Assembly: GCA_038750655.1 (NCBI GenBank)
Contig: JBCDGZ010000169.1
Span: forward strand, 1-13,726
DNA length: 13,726 bases
Source of the DNA: JBCDGZ01 sp038750655
GTDB taxonomy: Bacteria; Bacteroidota; Bacteroidia; Chitinophagales; Saprospiraceae
Reading direction: 5' to 3'
The notes beneath the pieces are model-generated. The model ran no database searches and was not told the origin of the DNA. It was given only the letters and a program-made list of their open reading frames with translations. The translations under genes were made by a program, and so were the position numbers. Each line of letters starts with the position of its first letter. Within the stretch, counting starts at the first letter, position 1. This document shows, piece after piece, positions 7,600 to 13,726 of the stretch.

Positions 7600-8127
7600 T
7601 TAGCTCGATTTCCGCTTCGCCCGCTTACGTTTGTAAAATTCCTTATCCGCCACATAGATCGTTTTCCTCACTTCACAGAAAGTCGTCGTCTTTTCCTTAT
7701 CCATCAGCAAAGTCGTTTTCACAATATCAATTTCTCCTTCCTGCTTGACCCGACGCTTAATGTCCTCCAACTCTTCCGAAGAATACCGAAACTCCGCAAA
7801 CAAGTCTTCCCTGGCCGGCCGCTTAAAAAAGACCTCCGCAGATTTATCCCATACAACATAGTCCTCCCCGATGATATTGATCAGTTGCACCATCGGGATA
7901 GGATCGACCGAAGCAAAGAGGCTTCCGCCGAATATGGAATTGACATAATTTCGGTTCTTATAATTCAAGGGCAGTTTGATCTGGACGTACATCAAATCCT
8001 CCGAGACTTCTGTAATCCTAGCTGTTGTTCGGCGATACATCGGCGAAAGGTTGAATCCATGCTTAAACATGGCGGCCCGACCGATGTATTTAGAACCGAT
8101 AGCACTTATTTTTTTGTAAAATGACAT
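7600..8127 (-). CDS. DUF4442 hotdog-fold protein, thioesterase-like
   Basis: The protein has 175 aa from the ATG at 8127. A GTG at 8178 would add 17 residues, but a -7 promoter box (8149-8156) lies inside that extension, so the ATG is correct. The body matches my memory of the DUF4442 family: NRNYVNSIFGGSLFASVDP (58-76) is the hotdog helix region, followed by GEDYVVWDKSAEVFFKRP (87-104) and a late strand CEVRKTIYV (151-159). The family is related to acyl-CoA thioesterases such as YiiD_C/PaaI; actual activity and substrate are unproven. The tail KRKRAKRKSS is very basic. It is a single-gene transcript that ends at the shared terminator. A link to the acyl-CoA made by the PaaK-like ligase is possible but unsupported by position. 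Confidence 0.87.
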   Translation of the reverse strand: MSFYKKISAIGSKYIGRAAMFKHGFNLSPMYRRTTARITEVSEDLMYVQIKLPLNYKNRNYVNSIFGGSLFASVDPIPMVQLINIIGEDYVVWDKSAEVFFKRPAREDLFAEFRYSSEELEDIKRRVKQEGEIDIVKTTLLMDKEKTTTFCEVRKTIYVADKEFYKRKRAKRKSS

Positions 8128-8141
8128 ATACTGTAGTTTCG
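8113..8141 (+). promoter_or_regulatory. Possible promoter of the 8201 gene
   Basis: TTTG (8113-8116), 17 bases, then TAGTTTCG (8134-8141) fits the Bacteroidota -33/-7 pattern with two mismatches in the -7 box. It would give an untranslated leader of about 55 bases and would overlap the start of the divergent DUF4442 gene, so the two promoters would be interleaved. Confidence 0.3.
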
Positions 8142-8148
8142 CTGATTG

Positions 8149-8156
8149 CAAAGTTA
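8149..8156 (-). promoter_or_regulatory. -7 promoter box of the DUF4442 gene
   Basis: On the minus strand TAACTTTG is an exact match to the Bacteroidota -7 consensus TAnnTTTG, 21 bases before the ATG at 8127. No good TTTG sits at the usual -33 distance; one occurs 26 bases upstream. The site argues against the GTG start at 8178. Confidence 0.55.
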
Positions 8157-8200
8157 CGGACAATAAGATAATTCCCACTGGTCAAAGTCGTTTAAATAGT

Positions 8201-9034
8201 ATGAGAACTCTTACAAAAACTTACTACGTACAACTATTCCTAATCTCCCTATTATTTGCGCCATTCATGGCTTACTCAACACCACAGTTTGCGGAAAAGT
8301 TAATTATCAAGGGGGATACGCTTGATATGTATTCTTTGCCCTTAGAGGAATACTTTCAACAGGATGAATCAAAAAGGACTGCATCTGACTTCTTTAATAG
8401 GACCTGCCACACTGGACTACTGAGAGGTTATATTGGCATCTGGGAAATCAAGGGGGAAAAACTTTATCTAAACAGTATTCAAGGATGTGGACACCTTGAG
8501 GAACAACTGCTCCATGTTTTGTTTGGCAATAATTTAAAAAGTGTTCCAGCGGAATGGTTTACGGGGACATTAAATATTCCCAACGGGGAGGTAATTTACA
8601 ATGGACAAGTAGGCTTTAACACCTACCATAAAAAGCATTTTTTCTTTGAAGTAAGTCATGGGACGATACTTGGTAAAAGGGAATACATAAATGGAGAATT
8701 GAAAAACAGTCCTGGTATTTCGAGAAAGGAGCTAAAGGCTAAGGTTTACGAAAAAATAAATTGGCAACAGCTACCGAAGAGAAAGAAGAAATTTGAAGTG
8801 GATATTAGAATAAATGAATTGGGGGAAATAAGTATCGCTGAAATTAGAAAAATACGCAAGGGTAGGCAAGTGGAGATGAAAAGGAAGGATATTGGAGCTA
8901 GAGAGGAAATTGAGCGGGTATTCAAAGCCCTTCCAGCATTAAAGCAATTTATGATCAATGGTGTTCCCTACGAGAGTTATTCTACGTTGATTATCTTCCT
9001 CGATAAGAAGAATAGGAAAAATTATAAGACGTAG
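8201..9034 (+). CDS. Secreted hypothetical protein with TonB-C-like C-terminal region
   Basis: The 277-aa protein opens with a Sec signal peptide (hydrophobic core about 9-23, likely cut near AYS-TP at residue 26). The middle (about 66-165) holds RGYIGIWEIKGEKLYL and VPAEWFTGTLNIPNGEVIYN, a pattern I have seen in Bacteroidota hypothetical exported proteins. The C-terminal ~70 residues (197-268) have the strand-turn-strand, helix, NG-strand layout of the TonB C-terminal domain: FEVDIRINELGEI, then EEIERVFKALPALKQFMING, then YSTLIIFLD. There is no N-terminal transmembrane anchor plus proline-rich linker, so it is not an ordinary TonB; such stand-alone domains are common in this phylum. It is divergent from the DUF4442 gene and convergent with the nuclease gene (22 bp apart, no hairpin). 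Role unknown; presumably periplasmic. Confidence 0.75.
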   Translation: MRTLTKTYYVQLFLISLLFAPFMAYSTPQFAEKLIIKGDTLDMYSLPLEEYFQQDESKRTASDFFNRTCHTGLLRGYIGIWEIKGEKLYLNSIQGCGHLEEQLLHVLFGNNLKSVPAEWFTGTLNIPNGEVIYNGQVGFNTYHKKHFFFEVSHGTILGKREYINGELKNSPGISRKELKAKVYEKINWQQLPKRKKKFEVDIRINELGEISIAEIRKIRKGRQVEMKRKDIGAREEIERVFKALPALKQFMINGVPYESYSTLIIFLDKKNRKNYKT

Positions 9035-9056
9035 GAGATGAATAGTAGTCCTGATT

Positions 9057-11276
9057 CTAAATCACCTCTACCCTACTCTCCCGAGGATTGCGCAAGCGAT
9101 AAAGGTCGGTATAGCGGTACAGCTGTATGCTGCCGGAAGCCAGTTGGAAGAAGGAGCGCTGGGCGTCAATCTGTCGGCGCTGTCCCAGTTGCAGTACCAG
9201 GCGCTCCGAATCGTCGGCTTTGAACTGAGGATGGTCCGGGGGATAGATGTCTCGCCGCCGGAGGAGGGAGTAGCTTTCGATTTTGTAGTATTCTGCGATG
9301 CCCTTGCCGGCGAGGTAGGGGGCGAAGTATTGTAGGGCTTCGTAGCCGAAGCGGACAGGCTTTTGGACGCCGGTGTGGTAGATTTGGACATCGCCATCTA
9401 GGAAATATTGGTATTGCGCGGAGTTGGAGGCGGGGACGATGCCAATGAGGACGGTGGCGTTGAAGGTGGGGAAGGCCACCTCTTTGGGGGGCGAGATGGT
9501 TTGGAGGTGATGCTCGGTGTAGTCGGACAGCAGCTTGCGGAGGTGCTGGTGTAGGAGGGACTTGTGGGGGGCGTCGCCGGGACGGAGGGGGAAGGCCCCG
9601 ATGTTGACCGCCGCGATGGAATTGTAGTAGGGCATTTCCTGGATGGCCGCTGGATCGCCCTTGCCGGGGAAGAGGATGTAGCCGCCGATCACTTCTTTTT
9701 CTAGCTGTTGGGAATCGCGGTTGTTATAGTAAATAGCATCTCGGTAGCGGTGCATTTGGTTGATGGCATCGTCGGGCGGATAATCGGGAGCACCGTCTTG
9801 ATGGTCGGAGACCAGCCGGTATTTGGCATCGTAGAGATAGGTCAGCTTGTAGTTGTCGAAGAGGTCCTGGCGGGTAAGCCGGAGTACGATGTCGGGTTGT
9901 TGCTGAACGGTTGGAGCGATCATACCATCACTTGTCGTATTGGCAATTCGAAAATCGTGAAACAGCTCCACTTCCTGCCCATCATCTAGGCGATACAACA
10001 CCCTGGACTTCACCCCCTTTTTGATTTTGAAGACAAAGGAATCTACCGCTATCTGCGCCAGATCAATATCATCGGGCTGATCTTTACCCAGCAGATTTTG
10101 CAATATTTTTTTCACCTCCAAAAAGCACCAAATCTGGTACAGCTCTGCAATATTTTTCAATTCTAATTTTAGCAAGCCTTCCAAGAACTGAACCCCACTG
10201 TTGAGCATGGTCCAATGCTTGAAAAGCGTGTTGTAGCCCGTCGCCTTATTCAGCACCAGGGATTCTTGCTTCAAACCTTTGAAAGGACCAATACTTCTAA
10301 AAAAGGGATGCTGGACAATACTGCTCAACTGCCCTTCGATACGCGAAAGCGTTGCACGAAATTCGGAGGTGATCTTGTCAGAAAAGCGATGCTCGATAAA
10401 GGTACGAATCTTGAGGAAAGTCTGTTGCACCTGAAAAATTGCAAATTTAAAAAATCGATTTTCCGGGGTATTGGTAGAAAGGATTCGCTGGGTAGTTTTG
10501 TAATAGCGATTGGGATGAACCCTTTTAAATCGATGGTATTCCTCTTCTAGCTGCGGCCTCATTTTTTTCAATTGCTCCGCTCGTTTAAACAAGGTCTTTT
10601 CGATCAATCGACTGTGCGGTTTGTTGAGAATAAACTGGGCCGCTTTGATCAATTCTTCGTAAATATCTCCAAAGATTTGCCACCAAATCAAATCTGTTTT
10701 TTGCGTCCCTCCAGCTTTGAAGTGATGGTAGGTTTTCCGCAAATAATCCAAAACGAGCAGAGGATATTCGGCTTCTATATCCGCAACCAGCTGATCATGG
10801 TCCTTTCGGTAGTCCAGCTTGGTGGGAAAAACTTCGACGGACAATTTGAGTTCGTAATTGATCTTCGCCTTGCGATAGCGCACGACGAAATCCGTTCGCC
10901 CAATATCATTAGCAAAGTTAATCGTACCGCTCAAAAAAGGAATCGAAGGCTCTAGAAAAAACTTGTCTTTGATGCTTTGTAGGGTAGAATAGAGGTGTGG
11001 ATGTTCTATTTCCTTAGATTTGAAACGAATACCGAAAAAATAGTTTTTATTTTCAAAGAAAACAGGATGGTATTTTTCTTGGAGGTCAATGGCCTTTAAG
11101 GAGGGGGCAGGGTCAGGAAAGTGTAGGCTACATTTGGAGGAAAGGCCCTCAACGGCGTAGGAAGTAGCCTGCAAAAAGCTGCGCTGGCGCTCCTTCGCTT
11201 TGCGGTAGGCCGTAGGAAAGCCATTGCATTTCACTTCGAGTACCAGGTCTGTATTTTCGAGGCGCAGTACGATCAT
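9057..11276 (-). CDS. McrC-like DUF2357 / PD-(D/E)XK nuclease subunit
   Basis: The protein has 739 aa from an ATG whose A is the last base of the mcrB-like TAA stop (TAATG), indicating translational coupling; a TTG nine bases upstream is less likely. Residues about 1-240 match the DUF2357 module (SGTINFANDIGRTDFVV, then EVFPTKLDYRKDHDQLVADI). A helical middle leads to ELYQIWCFLEVKKIL (378-392), typical of the family. The nuclease core follows: P461-D462 in QQPDIVL, D483-x-K485 in YLYDAKYR, and QMHRYRDAI (507-515). These supply the PD...DxK metal site expected to cut DNA. A further ~135 residues (about 600-739; IGIVPASNSAQYQYFLDG, YYKIESYSLLRRRDI) form an additional beta-rich domain, perhaps PUA-like. 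It is much longer than E. coli McrC (about 350 aa). It pairs with the upstream AAA+ gene as a type IV-like restriction system. Confidence 0.88.
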   Translation of the reverse strand: MIVLRLENTDLVLEVKCNGFPTAYRKAKERQRSFLQATSYAVEGLSSKCSLHFPDPAPSLKAIDLQEKYHPVFFENKNYFFGIRFKSKEIEHPHLYSTLQSIKDKFFLEPSIPFLSGTINFANDIGRTDFVVRYRKAKINYELKLSVEVFPTKLDYRKDHDQLVADIEAEYPLLVLDYLRKTYHHFKAGGTQKTDLIWWQIFGDIYEELIKAAQFILNKPHSRLIEKTLFKRAEQLKKMRPQLEEEYHRFKRVHPNRYYKTTQRILSTNTPENRFFKFAIFQVQQTFLKIRTFIEHRFSDKITSEFRATLSRIEGQLSSIVQHPFFRSIGPFKGLKQESLVLNKATGYNTLFKHWTMLNSGVQFLEGLLKLELKNIAELYQIWCFLEVKKILQNLLGKDQPDDIDLAQIAVDSFVFKIKKGVKSRVLYRLDDGQEVELFHDFRIANTTSDGMIAPTVQQQPDIVLRLTRQDLFDNYKLTYLYDAKYRLVSDHQDGAPDYPPDDAINQMHRYRDAIYYNNRDSQQLEKEVIGGYILFPGKGDPAAIQEMPYYNSIAAVNIGAFPLRPGDAPHKSLLHQHLRKLLSDYTEHHLQTISPPKEVAFPTFNATVLIGIVPASNSAQYQYFLDGDVQIYHTGVQKPVRFGYEALQYFAPYLAGKGIAEYYKIESYSLLRRRDIYPPDHPQFKADDSERLVLQLGQRRQIDAQRSFFQLASGSIQLYRYTDLYRLRNPRESRVEVI

Positions 11277-12877
11277 TAGCTCCAAAATGAGGTGTAGCCA
11301 CTCTGTAGTTTACGGATCATTTCTTCTACCTTGGCAAATGATTGGGGGTATTGCTCCTCAAAAAGTGTTCGGAACTCCTCCAGGATTTCTCCCGTACGAT
11401 TTTCATCGCCTTCAATCCGAGAAAGAATTTTCATGCTGGTCATCTCGTCAATGGCCTCATCACACCAATTGAGCTTTTCGGAAGACTGGCTTTTGTGATA
11501 GGCATAAATCAGGAATTCATCCCGCACTCGGTAGGCCACCTTAAAAGGCGTATGATTCAAGATTTGATTCACCTGTTTCAAGTAGTTGATGATCTGCTCT
11601 CCGGCTACTCCTAGCCGCGGATAAACGGCAGCGGCGCTGGTGTAAGGCCCGACGACTGCTTCGAAGGGAATAAACACATCGGGGTAAGCCCAGTCCAGCG
11701 TCCCACCTTCCAGGCCCGCCTCCAAATCAACCTGATTCATCTCAAAAGTCATGGCCCGATCCAACACCTTCCGGCTAAACGAATGCGTCGTTTCATCCAT
11801 ATTCACCGTCCCCATAACCACCAAATTAGGCGGCAAAGCAATGCCATTTTCCACAAAATTTGTCCAGAGGGCAGAGCCTTCTTCTACCGCTAAATCACGC
11901 AGTAAGTTTTCAAATACCACAGATGACGTAAAAGCGTCCAGACTCAAAATAGGGTCACTAAGCACTTCCCCGTCCTGACTTCTCCGCGTTTCCAAGATGC
12001 TTAGGAATTCAGCAAAGTATTGCTCTACCGGTGCTAGGTTCATCTCATCCAGGCAGAGGAAAAAAGGCACCTCCTGGTGCTTCCAAGCTTCCACCAAAAA
12101 CCGCAGCAGCTTGGTCGTCACATATTGGGGTTCACCAGAAATTCGGGAAACGTAGCCCAGCAATTCCGAGGAGTCGTGCCAGTTCGGCCTTACGGGAATC
12201 AGAGCATAGTTAGCGGGCTGCGCCTTCCTCAATTCTTTTTTCCAGCAGGTCTTATACGCCAGGGTCCTAACCAAACGCGACTTCCCCGTTCCCGAAATGC
12301 CTGCTAACAGCAGAAAAGGTTTGGTTTGAATGGCCGTTAAAACTTGGGCTATCATCGCTGCATTTTGTAGCCCTACCGCCCATCCTTTTTCTCCCCCCAA
12401 TAGTTGAGTCAATAGCTGATGTGCAGGACTCCCCTCCTCCTGAAATACCTCAAGGATGTTTCTGGCCCGGAGGATATTATTCTCCGTGAGTACAAACTTT
12501 TCTTTCAACAAATAGGTCGTTTCTGAATTGCCCAGGCTCTTCCATTTCCAACCTGGCGGAGTTGGCTTTTCCTGCAAAATTTTGAGGCGCACAAACCGCT
12601 TCCACTCTCCATCAATTTCAAAAGACTTCCCCTCATCAACAAAGGTCGAAATCTGATTGATTGTATCGTAGGCAGCTGGTATCCCGGTCTTATCGAGCTG
12701 GGTAAACAGCAAAAAGCCGCCTACCTTATTGACTACAAAAACAAAGTCGCCCGTTTGTAGTTTTTTGAAGCGCGTTTCACTCCAATAAAAAAAATCGTTT
12801 TCTCGGTCAAGATGCAGTTTTGCATTAGCAGCAGCACTGCTCTTAACTTCATATATCATTACGGTATTCATCGGCAT
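11276..12877 (-). CDS. McrB-like AAA+ NTPase with N-terminal PUA/EVE-like domain
   Basis: The 533-aa protein carries an McrB/MoxR-type AAA+ core: Walker A AGISGTGKSR (192-201), VRPNWHDSSELLGY (229-242), Walker B FFLCLDEMNLA (272-282) with D277-E278, and the McrB-type signature MGTVNMDETTH (355-365) followed by RKVLDRA (369-375) with the likely arginine finger R374. It should form a ring that hydrolyses GTP or ATP and drives the partner nuclease. The first ~105 residues are beta-rich (FYWSETRFKKLQTGDFVFVV, then FLLFTQLD, then WKRFVRLKIL), the layout of PUA/EVE/YTH-like folds that read modified bases; this is inference without alignment. Start ATG at 12877; M3 and M7 are alternatives. It is the first gene of the two-gene operon. 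A helical linker (about 120-165) joins the domains. Confidence 0.9.
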   Translation of the reverse strand: MPMNTVMIYEVKSSAAANAKLHLDRENDFFYWSETRFKKLQTGDFVFVVNKVGGFLLFTQLDKTGIPAAYDTINQISTFVDEGKSFEIDGEWKRFVRLKILQEKPTPPGWKWKSLGNSETTYLLKEKFVLTENNILRARNILEVFQEEGSPAHQLLTQLLGGEKGWAVGLQNAAMIAQVLTAIQTKPFLLLAGISGTGKSRLVRTLAYKTCWKKELRKAQPANYALIPVRPNWHDSSELLGYVSRISGEPQYVTTKLLRFLVEAWKHQEVPFFLCLDEMNLAPVEQYFAEFLSILETRRSQDGEVLSDPILSLDAFTSSVVFENLLRDLAVEEGSALWTNFVENGIALPPNLVVMGTVNMDETTHSFSRKVLDRAMTFEMNQVDLEAGLEGGTLDWAYPDVFIPFEAVVGPYTSAAAVYPRLGVAGEQIINYLKQVNQILNHTPFKVAYRVRDEFLIYAYHKSQSSEKLNWCDEAIDEMTSMKILSRIEGDENRTGEILEEFRTLFEEQYPQSFAKVEEMIRKLQSGYTSFWS

Positions 12878-13206
12878 ATCTATTCGGGCACAATATACAG
12901 AGAAAAGATAAGGAGGTGGAAAAGCGATTTGACTTTATTAGATATTATCCCTATATTGAGCAAAGTTCAGTCAAACACATTCTTACTAACAGACGCCAAT
13001 TTACGCCACTCACATCAGACATCAATTTAATTTCTTCTTGTCTCAAGTTTATTTTCAAAACAGTAACCTTATTGCAAATCCCGAATAGATTCGGGTGCTT
13101 TCGGTAGGCCACTAGCCCTTGTGCTCAGGTCCTAACTGAAGTGCTGATTTTGTATTCAAACTAATTGTGGTTTTTATAGATTAATTCACTTTAAATCATA
13201 AAAATC
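12878..13206. other. Divergent intergenic region between the Mcr operon and the lipoprotein gene
   Basis: No gene is supported in these 329 bases. They must hold the promoter of the leftward mcrB-like operon and that of the rightward lipoprotein gene. On the minus strand GAACTTTG (12971-12978) is one base from TAnnTTTG and would give a leader of about 100 bases, but its -33 partner is unclear. On the plus strand only weak boxes (TAGATT near 13177) precede the ATG at 13207. A 16-bp dyad lies at 13080-13095. Confidence 0.5.
13080..13095. repeat. Perfect 16-bp dyad, operator-like
   Basis: CCCGAAT-AG-ATTCGGG is a perfect 7-bp inverted repeat with a 2-base centre. The tiny centre and the lack of a T-tract make a terminator unlikely; a repressor site between two divergent transcription units is more plausible. 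It lies 203 bp from the mcrB-like start and 112 bp from the lipoprotein start. Confidence 0.45.
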
Positions 13207-13726
13207 ATGAAAACGCTATTACCCAAAACGATCTTTTTATTCGCTATTTTGTTTATGGTTTCTTGTGGGCAAAAGAATGCTCCCGAGGAGACGCTTACAG
13301 AAACGTTGGACTTCGAGCCAGAGATTGTCTTTGCTTCCGTTGAAGACATCCAGTGGTTGGAACTCGACAAGAAATTCGACATTCCTCAAGACATTTATCA
13401 GGACTTTTTGGACCATGCCATCTTCTTCCACGGCGAGCTGGCGGGTGTGAAGCATACCGAAATCGAAAACATCCTGACGGATGAAGAAAGCCTTGCCTTT
13501 TGGAGTAATTTCGGTGTTGTACTTCGGGACAATGTAGTTTCTGAAAGGTACCAAATAGAAATTGAACCCAGACCAGTCTACCGTGGCAAACGCCCCATTG
13601 GTAGCGGATGCGAGCCCAATAACCTCTATACCTGCTTCGGTAGACTGGTCTGGGTTCAATTTCTATTTGGTACCTTTCAGAAACTACATTGTCCCGAAGT
13701 ACAACACCGAAATTACTCCAAAAGGC
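13207..13726 (+). CDS. Putative lipoprotein, partial at the right edge
   Basis: An ATG after the A-rich leader ATCATAAAAATC opens a frame with no stop to the window edge (173 codons). The N-terminus MKTLLPKTIFLFAILFMVSC-G is a lipoprotein signal peptide with the lipobox MVSC and Cys20 as the lipidation site, followed by an acidic linker (PEETLTETLDFEPE). The body is acidic and shows no family I recognise (IQWLELDKKFDIPQDIYQDF; AIFFHGELAGVKHTEIENIL). Residues up to about 125 precede the right-hand fold-back; those from about 144 on are encoded by the antisense copy of the gene's own upstream DNA, so the C-terminus seen here is probably false. An outer-membrane or periplasmic anchor is likely. 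It is divergent from the Mcr operon, with no visible functional link. Confidence 0.7.
   Translation, partial: MKTLLPKTIFLFAILFMVSCGQKNAPEETLTETLDFEPEIVFASVEDIQWLELDKKFDIPQDIYQDFLDHAIFFHGELAGVKHTEIENILTDEESLAFWSNFGVVLRDNVVSERYQIEIEPRPVYRGKRPIGSGCEPNNLYTCFGRLVWVQFLFGTFQKLHCPEVQHRNYSKR
13495..13726. repeat. Perfect 89-bp inverted repeat with 54-bp spacer at the window edge
   Basis: Bases 13495-13583 are the exact reverse complement of 13638-13726, with no mismatch by direct reading; the spacer is 13584-13637. The right arm is limited only by the window edge, so the true arm may be longer. The left arm is the continuing lipoprotein coding sequence. Such perfect fold-backs at a contig end usually come from template switching during amplification or from assembly, rather than from biology. 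Confidence 0.95.

Noticed and set aside
12812..13107. Small plus-strand open frames (12812-13030, 12916-13107) upstream of the lipoprotein gene
   Set aside because: No domain or good start, low-complexity composition, and one overlaps the mcrB-like coding start; more likely spacer DNA.
13237..13659. Minus-strand 140-aa open frame across the lipoprotein gene
   Set aside because: It starts with TTG inside the right arm of the fold-back, is antisense to a frame with a clear lipoprotein signal, and has no recognisable product.
1..13726. CRISPR arrays, tRNA or rRNA genes, insertion sequences
   Set aside because: No regularly spaced repeats, cloverleaf-like sequence, ribosomal RNA stretches or transposase motifs were seen on either strand.

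Overview
The window looks like a piece of a Bacteroidota chromosome, most likely from the Saprospiria or a relative. The evidence is the AT-rich spacers with A-rich leaders and few Shine-Dalgarno sites, -7 boxes of the TAnnTTTG type (8149-8156 minus, 178-185 minus), the secreted hypothetical proteins, and a DUF4442 protein. This placement is inference; there is no rRNA or tRNA to confirm it.

Layout. Bases 1-311 are gene-poor. At 312-1736 (+) is a helical TPR-like protein of unknown role. Facing it, transcribed leftward, is a three-gene metabolic cassette: aldehyde dehydrogenase (4631-6061), GMC-type FAD alcohol oxidoreductase (3053-4558) and a PaaK-type aryl-acetate CoA ligase (1743-3026). 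Read as a pathway these three would carry an alcohol through aldehyde and acid to a CoA thioester. A divergent AraC-family regulator (6233-7111, +) lies across a 171-bp spacer rich in ATTGAA motifs and is the obvious candidate controller.

Bases 7214-9034 hold small genes: a 103-aa secreted protein (+), a DUF4442 hotdog-fold protein (-) and a secreted protein with a TonB-C-like tail (+). A strong bidirectional terminator (7561-7599) separates the first two, and the last two diverge from a 73-bp shared promoter region.

Bases 9057-12877 (-) are a two-gene McrBC-type defence operon: an McrB-like AAA+ motor ATPase/GTPase with a PUA/EVE-like N-terminal domain, then a DUF2357 / PD-(D/E)XK nuclease with an extra C-terminal domain, joined by a TAATG stop/start overlap. 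This is the best candidate here for a defence system with unusual substrate-reading domains.

Bases 13207-13726 (+) begin a lipoprotein gene that runs off the right edge. The last 232 bases form a perfect inverted repeat (89-bp arms, 54-bp spacer) that ends exactly at the window edge. This is most likely a fold-back assembly or amplification artefact, so the protein sequence beyond about residue 125-144 should not be trusted.

Several gene starts are placed at internal ATGs rather than at upstream TTG/GTG codons; the reason is given in each entry.
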